Origin: Acidobacteriota bacterium
GTDB lineage: Bacteria; Acidobacteriota; Vicinamibacteria; Marinacidobacterales; Marinacidobacteraceae
Direction of reading: 5' to 3'
Assembly (NCBI GenBank): GCA_022826825.1
Contig: JAJDUD010000046.1
Span: forward strand, 1 to 61,338
Length of the DNA: 61,338 nucleotides
Of the stretch, positions 15,996 to 25,507 are shown one piece after another; positions within the stretch are counted from its first letter, which is position 1; each line of letters begins with the position of its first letter. The notes beneath the pieces were generated by a model. It was not told where the DNA came from. It searched no databases and worked only from the letters and a program-made list of their open reading frames with translations. Made by a program: the position numbers and the translations under genes.

Positions 15996-17585
15996 TTGAA
16001 CCGCTACGACGACATCGTCATCGGGGGCGGCCACAACGGCCTGATCGCCGCCGCCTACCTGGCGCGGGGCGGCCGGAACGTCCTGCTGGTCGAGAAGAAC
16101 GAGCGCGTCGGCGGCGCGACCTACAGCGAGGAGATCCTGCCGGGATTCACGGTCACGGTCTTCTCCTACGTGGTCAGCCTGCTGCGGCCGCAGATCATCG
16201 ACGACCTCGACCTCGCCCGGCACGGCCTCCAGCTCCAGGCGCTCGACGGCACCTTCACCCCGCTTCCCGACGGGCGGGCGCTGACCCGCTGGCACGACCC
16301 GGCGAAGACCCGCGAATCGCTCCTCCAGTTCTCCCGCCGGGACGCCGACAACTACCCGCTGTTCGGCCTCCGCATGCACCACCTCGGCCAGGGGATCCGG
16401 AAACTGCTCACCATGACGCCCCCGCGGGTGGGGTCGGTCCGCCCGCGGGAGCTCGGCGCCCTCGTCGAGCTGGCGTCGCACTTCTCGGGACTGGGGGACC
16501 AGCGCTTCCACGAGCTCGCGCGGCTCATGACGGCGAGCGCCGGCGACTACCTCGACCGCTGGTTCGAGACCGACGCCCTGAGGGCCACCATGGCAGCGAG
16601 CGGCATCGTCGGCACCTTCCTGAGCATCTCCTCGCCGGGGACCGCCTACGTGCTCCTCCACCACTACATGGGCGAGATCGACGGCGCCTCGCGGTCGTGG
16701 GGTTTCCAGCGCGGCGGGATGGGCGCGGTCGCCGAGACGCTCGCGAGCGCCGCCCGGAGCTTCGGCGCCGAGATCCGCACGAACGCCGGCGTCGAACGCA
16801 TCCTGACGAGCGGCGGACGGGCCGCCGGGGTGGTCCTCGAGGGCGGCGAGGAGGTGTTCGCCGACCAGGTCGCGTCGAGCGTGGATCCCCGCCGCACCTT
16901 CCTCGGCATGCTCGATGCGGACGAGCTGCCCGGCGAGTTCGTGGAGGCGATCCGGCGCTACCGGTTCCAGGGCTCCTCGGGCAAGGTGAACCTGGCGCTC
17001 GACGCGCTGCCCGACTTCACCGCGTCGCCCGGCCCCGGGCCGCACCTGCGGGGCGCCATCTCGATCAGCCCCGACAGCCTCACCCTGGAACGCGCCTACG
17101 ACGACGCCAAGTACGGACGCTTCTCGCGGCGCCCCTTCCTCGACGTGATGATCCCGTCGCTGATCGACCCCGGGATGGCGCCGCCGGGAAAGCACGTCAT
17201 GTCCATCTTCGTCCAGTACGCGCCCTACCACCTGAACGGCGGGGGCGGCGACTGGGACGCCCAGCGCGACGCCTTCGGCGACGCCGTCATCGGGACGCTC
17301 GCCGAGTACGCCCCGAACCTCCCGGACATCATCCTCGAGCGGCAGGTGCTGACCCCGCTGGACATCGAGCGCCGCACCGGGCTGACCGAGGGCAACATCT
17401 TCCAGGGCGAACTCGGGCTCGACCAGCTCTTCTTCCTGCGCCCGGCGGCGGGCTGGGCCCAGTTCCACACTCCCATCCGCGGGCTCTTCCAGTGCGGCTC
17501 CGGCGTCCACCCGGGCGGCGGGGTGATGGGCGCGCCCGGGAAGCTCGGGGCGGAAGCGATGCTGCGCGCCGCCGGGGCCGTCTGA
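15996..17585 (+). CDS. Phytoene-dehydrogenase-like FAD oxidoreductase (PYROXD2-like)
   Basis: 529 aa. FAD-binding motif DIVIGGGHNGLIAAAYLARGG at the N-terminus, acidic partner in LLVEKNERVGG, and a C-terminal FAD segment with GLFQCGSGVHPGGGVMGAPG. It fits the CrtI/PYROXD2 family of FAD-dependent desaturase/isomerase-like proteins; no carotenoid genes are adjacent, so a carotenoid role is not supported. The only plausible start is TTG at 15996; upstream in-frame ATGs lie in repeat DNA. It overlaps the next gene, a paralogue, as TGATG. Confidence 0.87.
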   Translation: MNRYDDIVIGGGHNGLIAAAYLARGGRNVLLVEKNERVGGATYSEEILPGFTVTVFSYVVSLLRPQIIDDLDLARHGLQLQALDGTFTPLPDGRALTRWHDPAKTRESLLQFSRRDADNYPLFGLRMHHLGQGIRKLLTMTPPRVGSVRPRELGALVELASHFSGLGDQRFHELARLMTASAGDYLDRWFETDALRATMAASGIVGTFLSISSPGTAYVLLHHYMGEIDGASRSWGFQRGGMGAVAETLASAARSFGAEIRTNAGVERILTSGGRAAGVVLEGGEEVFADQVASSVDPRRTFLGMLDADELPGEFVEAIRRYRFQGSSGKVNLALDALPDFTASPGPGPHLRGAISISPDSLTLERAYDDAKYGRFSRRPFLDVMIPSLIDPGMAPPGKHVMSIFVQYAPYHLNGGGGDWDAQRDAFGDAVIGTLAEYAPNLPDIILERQVLTPLDIERRTGLTEGNIFQGELGLDQLFFLRPAAGWAQFHTPIRGLFQCGSGVHPGGGVMGAPGKLGAEAMLRAAGAV

Positions 17586-19138
17586 TGCGCGACTCGTACG
17601 ACATCTGCGCCATCGGCGGGGGGCCGGACGCGCTGGTCGCGGCGGCCGGTCTGGCGGACGCCGGGCACGCGGTCCTCGTGGTCGGCGAGCAGGGCCACCC
17701 CGGCGGCGTCGCCGCGAACGTCCGGATCGCCCCCGGATTCCAGTTTCCGGTGTTCCCGGAGACCCTGCCCTCGCTCGATCCCGCGGTCGCGCTGGACCTC
17801 GACCTCGGCCGGCACGGCCTGGAACTGGTTGCCGCCGATCCGGTGCTGACCGTCGTCGGGCTTGAAGGCGCGTGCTTCGCGCTGCCCCGGGACCCCGAGC
17901 GGGCACGGCTCGCGGCCGCCGGGCTCTCCGCATCCGACGCCGCCCGCTTCCCGGAGTTCACGGCGGAACTCGGGGCGTTCGCCGGGTTCCTGCGGAAGCT
18001 GCTGGAGCAGCCCCCGCTCCAGCTCGACGCCGAGCTGCCCGACGCCCTTCCCGCCGCGTTCGCGGCCTTCGGGCTCGGGGCGAAGCGGGTGAACGCGCTG
18101 CTCCGGGCGTTGCCGATGCCGCTCACCGACTATCTGAACGACTGGTTCGAGAGCGACCCGCTGAAGGCGGCGCTGGCCGGCTCCGCGCTCACCGGGACCC
18201 GGCTCGGCCACCGCGCCCCGGGAACGGCGGGGCTCTTCCTCCACTTCCACGCCTTCGGCCATCCGGAGCCCCTCGCCTGGATCCGTCCGGCCCGCGGCGG
18301 TTCGGCGGCGGTCGGCCGCGCGCTCCGCGAGGCGGCGCGGGACTCCGGCGCCCATCTCGAGTCGGCGTCCGGCGGCGTGCGCCGGATCGCGACCGGCCGC
18401 GGCGGGGTCACCGGCGTGGAGTTGCTGGACGGCCGGACGATCGCCTGCGACCTGGTCGTCTCGGACGCCGCGCCGGGAGCGACGCTCCTCGGCTGGACCG
18501 GAGCCGGAAACCTGTCCCCCGACTTCGTCCACGAGGTCGAGAACATCCGCTACCGGGGGACGGCGGCGCGGGTGGGTCTCGCGCTTTCGGCGCTGCCGCG
18601 TTTCGAGGGCGGCCCGGAGGATGATCCGCGGCTCGGCGGCATCGTGCAGATCGGTGCCCGGATGGACGACCTGGAGCGGGCTTCCGACGCCTGGAAGTAC
18701 GGCCGGATCGCGGACGAGCCGCTCGTGTTCGCGTCGCTGCCCTCCGTGCACGACCCGGTGCTGGCGCCCGCGGGTGGTGCGGTGCTGGCGGCGACCGTCC
18801 AGTCGGTGCCCCGGGACGCCGACGAGGGAGCCGTGCTCGAAGCGACGCTCGGCGCCCTCGAACGGGCCTTCCCCGGGATCCGGAACCTCGTCACCGCGTC
18901 CCGGGTGCTGACGCCCGGCGCGCTGGAACGGGGCTTCGGGCTGATCGAGGGGAGCTTCCACCAGGGCGAGCCGACGCTCGACCAGTTCTATTCGCTCCGC
19001 CCCGTCCCCGGCTTCGCCCGGCACCGGACGCCGGTCGCCGGGCTCTATCTCGCCGGGCCGGGGACATACCCTTATGGCGGACTCCACGGCGTCTCGGGAC
19101 GGAACGCCGCCCGCGCCGTGGAGGAAGACCTTTCGTAG
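17585..19138 (+). CDS. Second phytoene-dehydrogenase-like FAD oxidoreductase
   Basis: 517 aa paralogue of the preceding protein. The FAD loop is degenerate at its third glycine (AIGGGPDALVAAAGLA) and the GG signature is GHPGGVAANV. The C-terminus keeps GLYLAGPGTYPYGGLHGVSG. The pair probably forms a heteromer or acts in sequence; this is inferred from the TGATG overlap and paralogy. Substrate unknown. The divergence of the cofactor loop suggests one subunit may have lost or changed redox function. Confidence 0.85.
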   Translation: MRDSYDICAIGGGPDALVAAAGLADAGHAVLVVGEQGHPGGVAANVRIAPGFQFPVFPETLPSLDPAVALDLDLGRHGLELVAADPVLTVVGLEGACFALPRDPERARLAAAGLSASDAARFPEFTAELGAFAGFLRKLLEQPPLQLDAELPDALPAAFAAFGLGAKRVNALLRALPMPLTDYLNDWFESDPLKAALAGSALTGTRLGHRAPGTAGLFLHFHAFGHPEPLAWIRPARGGSAAVGRALREAARDSGAHLESASGGVRRIATGRGGVTGVELLDGRTIACDLVVSDAAPGATLLGWTGAGNLSPDFVHEVENIRYRGTAARVGLALSALPRFEGGPEDDPRLGGIVQIGARMDDLERASDAWKYGRIADEPLVFASLPSVHDPVLAPAGGAVLAATVQSVPRDADEGAVLEATLGALERAFPGIRNLVTASRVLTPGALERGFGLIEGSFHQGEPTLDQFYSLRPVPGFARHRTPVAGLYLAGPGTYPYGGLHGVSGRNAARAVEEDLS

Positions 19139-19331
19139 CCAGGAGGAGGCAGCCCGTGAACGCGATGGACCGGCATTCGAGCGGCGATGCATCCCGGCTG
19201 AACCACTCCGCTTCGCGTCGCTCGTCGTTGCGCGTCGGTCGGAATACACTCGGTATTCCTCCCTCGCGCGCCTCGTCAGCCGAACGCCTCACCGCTCTCG
19301 ATGCTCGCTCCACCGCGTCCAAGGACTGCTA

Positions 19332-20555
19332 ATGCCCCGTTTCAAAGCCGGACCGGGTTTCCTGGTCACCGCCGCCTTCATCGGGCCGGGCACCGTCGTC
19401 ACCGCGAGCCGCGCGGGCGCGGGGTACGGAACGACCCTCCTCTGGGCGGTCCTCTTCTCGGTCTTCGCCACCATCGTGCTCCAGGACATGGCGGCGCGGG
19501 TGGGACTCGCGAGCCGCCGCAGCCTCGCCGAGGCGATCCGGGACAGCCTCGGGAATCCGGCGGTCCGGATCGCCGCGCTGGGCCTGATCGCGTTCACCAT
19601 CCTGATCGGGAACGCGGCCTTCCAGACCGGCAACCTGCTCGGCGCCTCGCTCGGGCTCAGCCTGCTCACCGGACTGCCGGCGGGACTGCTCGTGCTGATC
19701 GTCGGCTCGCTCGCCGGCGGGCTGCTGATGACCGGGACCTACAAGATCATCCAGAACGCGCTGGTCTTCCTCGTGGGCCTGATGAGCGTCGTGTTCTTCC
19801 TGGTCGCGATCCTGAGCGCCCCGAGCCTCGGCGACCTGCTCTCGGGGTTCTTCGTGCCGCGCATTCCGCCGGACCCGCAGGGCCTCATCACCGTGATGGC
19901 GCTGATCGGCACCACGGTCGTCTCCTACAACCTCTTCCTCCACACGAGCGCCACGCTGGAGCGCTGGCCGGACGCGAACCGGAACGACGAGAACATCCGG
20001 GAGAGCCGGAACGACACGCTGTTCTCCGTCGTCCTCGGCGGGCTCATCACGGCGGCGGTGGTGGTCGCCGCCACGCCGCTGCTCGGGCAGGGCGCCGACG
20101 CGGCCGACGCCGCCACCGTGGCGTCGCGGCTCGAGCCGCTGCTCGGACGCGCGGCCCCGGTCTTCTTCGGGATCGGCCTCTTCGCCGCCGGCCTCACCTC
20201 CGCGATCACCGCACCGCTCGCCGCGGCCTACGCCGCGGGCGGCGCGCTCGGCTGGGGAGCGGACCTGAAGAGCGGGCGGATCCGGCTGCTCTGGGGCTTC
20301 GTGCTGCTGACCGGAATGGGCTTCGGGATCTTCCTCGGCGCCTCGCCCTACCAGATCATCCTGCTCGCGCAGGCCGGCAACGGGGTCTTCCTGCCCCTCG
20401 CCCTCATCCTGCTGCTGATCGTGGTGAACAAGACCGGGATCATGGGCAAGTACAGGAACTCGAAGCTCGCCAACGTCCTCGGCGCGTTCGTGGTGCTGGT
20501 GATCTCCGGGCTGTCGCTCGTCCAGTTGGCCCGCCTCTTCGGCCTCGGCGGATAG
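19332..20555 (+). CDS. Divergent Nramp-family metal transporter
   Basis: 407 aa, about 11 membrane helices. The fold matches Nramp/SLC11, but the two unwound metal-binding helices differ from the standard: helix 1 reads GPGTVVTASRAG where DPGN is expected, and helix 6 reads VVSYNLFLHTS where MPHNLYLHS is expected, so the metal-binding Asp, Asn, Met and His are replaced. Such changes occur in Nramp-related proteins with altered ion preference, and the substrate here is uncertain. The start is the ATG at 19332. The 193 bases between it and the flavoprotein gene hold nothing I recognise. Confidence 0.83.
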   Translation: MPRFKAGPGFLVTAAFIGPGTVVTASRAGAGYGTTLLWAVLFSVFATIVLQDMAARVGLASRRSLAEAIRDSLGNPAVRIAALGLIAFTILIGNAAFQTGNLLGASLGLSLLTGLPAGLLVLIVGSLAGGLLMTGTYKIIQNALVFLVGLMSVVFFLVAILSAPSLGDLLSGFFVPRIPPDPQGLITVMALIGTTVVSYNLFLHTSATLERWPDANRNDENIRESRNDTLFSVVLGGLITAAVVVAATPLLGQGADAADAATVASRLEPLLGRAAPVFFGIGLFAAGLTSAITAPLAAAYAAGGALGWGADLKSGRIRLLWGFVLLTGMGFGIFLGASPYQIILLAQAGNGVFLPLALILLLIVVNKTGIMGKYRNSKLANVLGAFVVLVISGLSLVQLARLFGLGG

Positions 20556-20598
20556 CGGGACCCCAGCCGGCCCGACGGCAGGGACGGCGAGGAGCGCC

Positions 20599-20892
20599 AG
20601 GAGCGCCGGTCTTCAGACCGGCATCGCCCGCGCAGCGGGCGAAACTCCCGACGTCTTTTCGCCGCATGGCACCCTCGCCGAAGGGAATGGCGCAGCGACA
20701 ACCGGGCGCGCTTACTCCGCTTCGCCGTCTTCGTTTCGGGTCCCCGCAATGTGGCGCGATGGCGCCGGGAGTTTCGCGGCCTGCGGCCGCGATGCCGGTC
20801 TGAAGACCGGCGCTCCTGGCACCTCCGCATTTTCATGCCCGGCGGGGTGCGCAGGAGGACGCGCGCATGGGTGTTTCTCCCGGTGGGGGCCT
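20599..20892. repeat. Composite repeat, copy 3 (reverse orientation)
   Basis: Core 20599-20817 with inverted hairpin ends, GCCCG-type on the left and GGCCG-type on the right, followed by a B module (about 20827-20892). This is the same order as copies 1, 4 and 5 read on the other strand. The CAGCAACTG module is lacking, though part of its spacer (CCCGACGG..GGGACGGCGAGGAGCG) remains to the left. It fills most of the 409-bp gap before recQ. Confidence 0.85.
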
Positions 20893-20964
20893 CCAGTCCG
20901 GCACCCCCCGCCGGAGGCGGGCGAAAGCACGACGGTCACCGCCTCCCCGGCGTAGCATTCCGGC

Positions 20965-23331
20965 GTGCGCGCCCCCCGTCCGGTCCGCCGTCCGAAGGGG
21001 GCTCGGGCCGCCGCCGTAGCGCCCGCTATCCCGGAGGGGAACCGCCCCCGCGACCGGAACGCTCCGCCGGAAAGCGACGCCCTCCGCAATCTCCTCCGGC
21101 GGCACTTCGGCCACGACGCGTTCCGTCCGCTCCAGGAGCGCGCCATCCAGGCGGCGCTCGCCGGACGGGACACGGTCGTGCTGATGCCCACGGGCGGCGG
21201 CAAGTCCCTCTGCTACCAGCTTCCGGCGCTCGCGCGCGACGGGACGACCCTCGTGATCTCGCCCCTGATCGCCCTCATGAAGGACCAGGTGGACGCGCTC
21301 CGCGCCCGCGGGATCGCCGCCGGCTGCCTGAACAGCTCGATGGGCCCGGAGGAGGCGGGCGCCGTCCGGCAGGCCGCGCTCCGGGGCGAACTCAAGCTGC
21401 TCTACGTCGCGCCCGAGCGGGTCGCGTTGCCGAGCTTTCCGGGGCTGTTACGGCGCCTCGCCGTCGGCTTCGTGGCGGTGGACGAGGCGCACTGCATCTC
21501 GCAGTGGGGGCACGAGTTCCGGCCGGACTACCTGACGCTGGGAGCGCTCCGGGAAGAGCTTCCGGATGTCCCGTTCATGGCGCTGACCGCGACCGCCACC
21601 CCGCGCGTCCGGGCCGACATCGCCCGCCGGCTCGGGATGGACGGTCCCGAGTTCCTGGTCGCCAGCTTCAACCGGCCGAACATCACCTACGCCGTCCGCC
21701 CCAAGCGCCGCTCCCTGCCGGTGCTGCTGTCCATGCTGCGGGAGCGCGCGGGGGAATCCGCCATCGTGTACTGCCTCTCCCGCCGGGAGACGGAGACGGT
21801 GGCCGCCGCGGCGCGGGACGCGGGGGTCGAGGCGCGCCCCTACCACGCCGGGCTCGACCACGACGAGCGCCGCCGCACCCACGAGCGCTTCACGAGCAAG
21901 CAGACCCCGGTCATCGTGGCGACGATCGCCTTCGGAATGGGGATCGACGTGCCGGACATCCGGCTCATCGTCCACTACAACCTGCCGAAGTCCCTCGAGG
22001 GGTATTACCAGGAGACCGGGCGCGCCGGCCGCGACGGCGAGCCGAGCGACTGCGTCCTCTTCTACACGACCGCGGACCGCAGCACCCAGGAGGGGTTCAT
22101 CCGGGAGATCGAGGACCCGGAGGAACGGGACCGCGCGTTCGCCCGGTTGCGCCGGGTGCTCGGCTACTGCCAGTTGCGCACCTGCCGCCGCCGCCATCTG
22201 CTCGACTACTTCGGGGAGCAGAGCCCGGAAGGAGCGGAGGGTTGCGGGAACTGCGACAACTGCCTCGACCCGGAGAGCGACCTCGCGGAGTTCGACGGCA
22301 CCGAGATCGCCCAGAAGATCCTCTCCGGCGTCCATCGCACCGGGGCGCGGTTCGGCATGGCGTACGTGACCGAGGTGCTCCGCGGGTCCCGGAGCAAGAA
22401 GGTGCTCCAGTTCCGCCACGACCGGCTGAGCGTCCACGGGATCGCCCGCGACGTGCCGGCCGAGGACCTGCGGGACCTCGCCGACCAGCTCGTGGACCGG
22501 GGGCTGCTCGTCCGCGCCGCCGGGGAGTACCCGACCGTCTCCATCTCCCGGGCCGGCTGGAAGTTCCTGCGCGCCCGCGAGCGGATCACGCTGACCCGCC
22601 CGCGGACGGCGCCCGCTCCGCCGCAAGGAGGCCCATCGGCCCCGCAGCCCCGGCAGACCTCAGGGGCCGGCGCTCCGCCCGGCGCCCCGGCTCCGGAGAT
22701 CGAGGCGGACCTGTTCGAGGCGCTCCGCGATCTGCGCCGCCGGCTCGCCGAACAGGACAGCCTCCGGCCCTTCCACGTGTGCGGCGACCGGACGCTCCGG
22801 GAGATCGCGGCGTACCTGCCGCAGAGCGAAGACAGCCTGCTCCGCATCCACGGCTTCGGCCCGGCGAAGCTGGAGCGCTACGGCGCGCCCTTCCTGGACG
22901 CCGTCCGTGAGTACGCCGCCGGGAAGGACCTTCCCGACCGGACGTCGGCTCTCGGTCCGCCCGCGAAACCCCGGCGCGCCGTCCGCGAGAAGCGGACGCC
23001 GACCGTGCTCGCCACGGGGAAGCTCCTTGAGGAGGGCCGCTCCGTCGGCGAGATCGCCGAAATCCGGTCGCTGGACCTCACCACCGTGATCGGGCACGTC
23101 GAGCGCCTGGTGCAGGACGGGGCGACGCTCGACCTCTCCCCGAGCCTGCCCGCCCCGGAACGCACCGCCCGCATCCGGGAAGCGCTGCTCGCCGCCGGCC
23201 CGGACGCGCTCCGCCCGGTCCGCGAGCGCCTCGGGCCCGGCACCTCCTACGAGGAGATCCGCATCGTCCGGGCGAGCCTCGGTCCCTCGAAACCGGCCGC
23301 GCCACCGGCCGGCGACCCGCCCGCAAGCTGA
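20965..23331 (+). CDS. recQ: ATP-dependent DNA helicase RecQ
   Basis: 788 aa. Helicase motifs: Q/RPLQ motif, motif I MPTGGGKSLCYQ, II VDEAHCISQWG, III ALTATATP, V IVATIAFGMGIDVPD and VI YYQETGRAGRDG. Then come the zinc-binding cysteines (CQLRTC...CGNCDNC), an RQC winged helix, an HRDC domain near 600-660, and a C-terminal helix-turn-helix region of the RecQ-C type (LATGKLLEEGRSVGEIAEIRS). It unwinds recombination and replication intermediates. The GTG start gives about 35 extra N-terminal residues of low complexity; a later start is possible. Confidence 0.95.
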   Translation: MRAPRPVRRPKGARAAAVAPAIPEGNRPRDRNAPPESDALRNLLRRHFGHDAFRPLQERAIQAALAGRDTVVLMPTGGGKSLCYQLPALARDGTTLVISPLIALMKDQVDALRARGIAAGCLNSSMGPEEAGAVRQAALRGELKLLYVAPERVALPSFPGLLRRLAVGFVAVDEAHCISQWGHEFRPDYLTLGALREELPDVPFMALTATATPRVRADIARRLGMDGPEFLVASFNRPNITYAVRPKRRSLPVLLSMLRERAGESAIVYCLSRRETETVAAAARDAGVEARPYHAGLDHDERRRTHERFTSKQTPVIVATIAFGMGIDVPDIRLIVHYNLPKSLEGYYQETGRAGRDGEPSDCVLFYTTADRSTQEGFIREIEDPEERDRAFARLRRVLGYCQLRTCRRRHLLDYFGEQSPEGAEGCGNCDNCLDPESDLAEFDGTEIAQKILSGVHRTGARFGMAYVTEVLRGSRSKKVLQFRHDRLSVHGIARDVPAEDLRDLADQLVDRGLLVRAAGEYPTVSISRAGWKFLRARERITLTRPRTAPAPPQGGPSAPQPRQTSGAGAPPGAPAPEIEADLFEALRDLRRRLAEQDSLRPFHVCGDRTLREIAAYLPQSEDSLLRIHGFGPAKLERYGAPFLDAVREYAAGKDLPDRTSALGPPAKPRRAVREKRTPTVLATGKLLEEGRSVGEIAEIRSLDLTTVIGHVERLVQDGATLDLSPSLPAPERTARIREALLAAGPDALRPVRERLGPGTSYEEIRIVRASLGPSKPAAPPAGDPPAS

Positions 23332-23687
23332 ACCCGCGCCCCGGCGCGACGGCTGCAACTCTCTCCCCGGGCACCACGGCGGTTCGCCGTTCCGCTCCAT
23401 AGGCACCCGCCGGAACGCCATCCCCCAAGTCGTTCCCGCAGCGCAACTCACCCCGGTGGGGTGGCGCATCGGGGTGGGAACGCCGTTCTCCAGACCGGCA
23501 CGCGGGGCGCTCCGCGCCGCGCACGTCGCGACGCCATCCACGTTGACGGCGCGTCGGCTGGGAATGCCAACTCCCGTATCGCACCCAGTTCTCGACGACC
23601 GACTCGCGTATCGCTCCCAGCTTCGGCCCGCCGGGCCTCGACGCCATCCGCGCCTGGATCCGGAAACCGCACCCTTGGCTGCGCGGC

Positions 23688-24056
23688 GTGTGGCTCTGGA
23701 TCCGTTGGATCGGCGCCGGCGTCGCAGACGGGTACCGGTTCCTCGGCAAACACGCCGGACCGGCGGCGAAGCGCCTCGGCGAGATCGCTTCCAAGGGAGA
23801 ACGCCTGAGCCGGGCAGCGACCCGGGCGGGAAACGCGGTGCGCGAAATCGGGGGAGGTTTCGCCCGCGGCGCTCAGGCCCTCGGGGTGCCCGAGACGAGA
23901 ATCAAGAGAGCGGGCGCGAGACTCGCGGGACTGGGCGGAGCGGTACGGCGGTTCGGCGGGCGGGTAGCCGCGGGCGGCGGCGCCGCCACCCAGGTAGCGC
24001 GAGATCCCGAGGCGGTGAACGTCCGCATCGCGGCATCCGCTACAGAGGAGTGTTGA
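23688..24056 (+). CDS. Small Ala/Gly/Arg-rich hypothetical protein
   Basis: Weakly supported. About 122 aa from GTG at 23688 (the frame reads sensibly back to about 23600 without a standard start). Tryptophan-rich N-terminus (WLWIRWIGAG), then amphipathic basic helices and glycine-rich stretches. No family recognised. It is the only coherent frame in the 1 kb between recQ and the metallo-hydrolase gene; the rest of that gap holds hairpin repeats around 23480 and 24277 and nothing else I can name. Confidence 0.3.
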   Translation: MWLWIRWIGAGVADGYRFLGKHAGPAAKRLGEIASKGERLSRAATRAGNAVREIGGGFARGAQALGVPETRIKRAGARLAGLGGAVRRFGGRVAAGGGAATQVARDPEAVNVRIAASATEEC

Positions 24057-24276
24057 GGCGGCGTCTCGGGTACCGGGCGCGCCGGGACCGATCGTCTCCC
24101 CGCTGCCGTTTTGGAGGTCGTTCCTCCAGAACGGCAGCAGAAATGGCGTTGCCAGCTCCAATTTTCCAGCCTTGGTACGCGAGCCGCCCGTCGTTTCGGG
24201 GAATCGTTCACGACCAGACGGAACACCCTGCGCAGAGCGGAGCCGCCTCCGCGCTGGTTTCGCGCTCCCGCGCGAT

Positions 24277-24299
24277 GCCGGCCAGAGGCCGGCGCTCCG
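24277..24299. repeat. Solo intergenic hairpin
   Basis: GCCGGCC-aga-GGCCGGC followed by GCTCC, the same hairpin tag as the composite repeat but with different, fully compensated stem bases. Confidence 0.6.
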
Positions 24300-24340
24300 G
24301 CCGTCCCCGCGATCCTTGCTGCCGGCGGTTTGCGGGCTCC

Positions 24341-25306
24341 CTAAGGCAGTTCGCCGTTGAGCTCCATGTACACGCGGCGGAGCGCCATCCCGCGCTGACT
24401 CTCCCGTAGGGACCACGTCTCGAGGTCGCCGAAGTCGGCCTCGGCGTCCGCTTCCTCGGGGGTGAGCCCCATCCCGTGGAGCCGGGTGGACTCGGTGATC
24501 ACGGTCTCCAGCGCGTCGATCGCGACCTGGAGCTCCTCCGCCAGCACCTCCGGGTTGTCCACGAAGCCGTGCCCGGGGATGTTCACCCGGGCGCCGATTT
24601 CCTGGGCCCGCCGCAGCATCGCGACCCACTCGGTCGGAAACGCCGACCGCATCGCCGGGTACACCCGGTGGAGGTAGGCCTCGGTGAGGAAGAGCACGTC
24701 CTCCTCCGGCAGGTGGACCACCAGGTCGCCGCCGGTGTGCGCGCGGCCGAGGAACAGGATCTCGATCGGCCTTCCCCCGAGCGTCAGGTCCATCCGGTCG
24801 GAGATCACCGTTCCCGGCACCGGGATCTCGGGGATCCGCTCGTGCATCCTCTCCATCGCCGCCAGCGAGTTCTCGTGGACGATGTACTCGACGCCCTCCG
24901 GGAACGCGCCGTTGCCGGCAGTGTGGTCGCCGTGGTCGGAGCACACGACAACGTGGGTGATCGGCTGGTCGGTGACCTTGCCGATCTCCTCGACCATCCG
25001 GGCGGTCTCCTCGAAGTTGCCCTGCCCGTCGGCGACCAGCACGCCTTCATCGGTGACCACGAACATGCTCACCGTGGTGAAGAGTTCCTCGCCGGCGGCG
25101 CGGAGCTGCTCGTAGGAATACACGCCCGGGGCGAGTTCCTGAGTGCGGGGAAAGTCAGACTCGGTGAGACCGCGCTTGAACGGGTCGGCGGTGCGGACCG
25201 GGACTTTGATCTCCGGTTCGGGTTCCGGGGCTGGCGCCGGTTCGGGGGCGCCGCAGGCGGACAGCCCCAGCGCGCAGAGCAGGATCTTCAACGAATCGCG
25301 AAACAC
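24341..25306 (-). CDS. Metallo-beta-lactamase-fold lipoprotein
   Basis: 321 aa. Lipobox LGLSAC then an acidic Pro/Glu linker. The MBL core is visible: CSDHGDHTAG for the HxHxDH motif, GRAHTGGD for the next ligand, and IPGHGFV for the last His. The first histidine of HxHxDH is serine here, so one zinc-1 ligand is absent. It resembles exported MBL hydrolases of the SoxH/quinoprotein-relay type; the substrate is unknown. The start is GTG at 25306, with GAGGGAGG about 8 bases upstream; longer frames have no ribosome site. Confidence 0.85.
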   Translation of the reverse strand: MFRDSLKILLCALGLSACGAPEPAPAPEPEPEIKVPVRTADPFKRGLTESDFPRTQELAPGVYSYEQLRAAGEELFTTVSMFVVTDEGVLVADGQGNFEETARMVEEIGKVTDQPITHVVVCSDHGDHTAGNGAFPEGVEYIVHENSLAAMERMHERIPEIPVPGTVISDRMDLTLGGRPIEILFLGRAHTGGDLVVHLPEEDVLFLTEAYLHRVYPAMRSAFPTEWVAMLRRAQEIGARVNIPGHGFVDNPEVLAEELQVAIDALETVITESTRLHGMGLTPEEADAEADFGDLETWSLRESQRGMALRRVYMELNGELP

Positions 25307-25399
25307 AACCGGCCTCCCTCGCTCCGCGCCGGACGATGCGTCACGGAGCAGCCGGATCGTACCCGCTCCATCCGGGGTCTCCGGGTCCTTCCCGCCGCC

Positions 25400-25445
25400 C
25401 GCCTGCGGCGGGCTGTGCCGGCTGGAAGCCGGCGTTCCAAGCCGG
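25400..25445. repeat. Double hairpin repeat
   Basis: GCCCGC-CTGC-GGCGGGC is followed by GCCGGCT-gga-AGCCGGC (25417-25433) and GTTCCAAGCCGG, the solo form of the intergenic hairpin family. Confidence 0.6.
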
Positions 25446-25507
25446 CACGCCACATGGCAGCGGCGAGCGTGTAGGAACATAGGTAGCGCTACAAGGGGGA
25501 GCTCAAC

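Noticed and set aside
15996..19138. Carotenoid biosynthesis (crtI) operon
   Set aside because: Only the desaturase-like fold is present, twice; no phytoene synthase or cyclase gene is adjacent.
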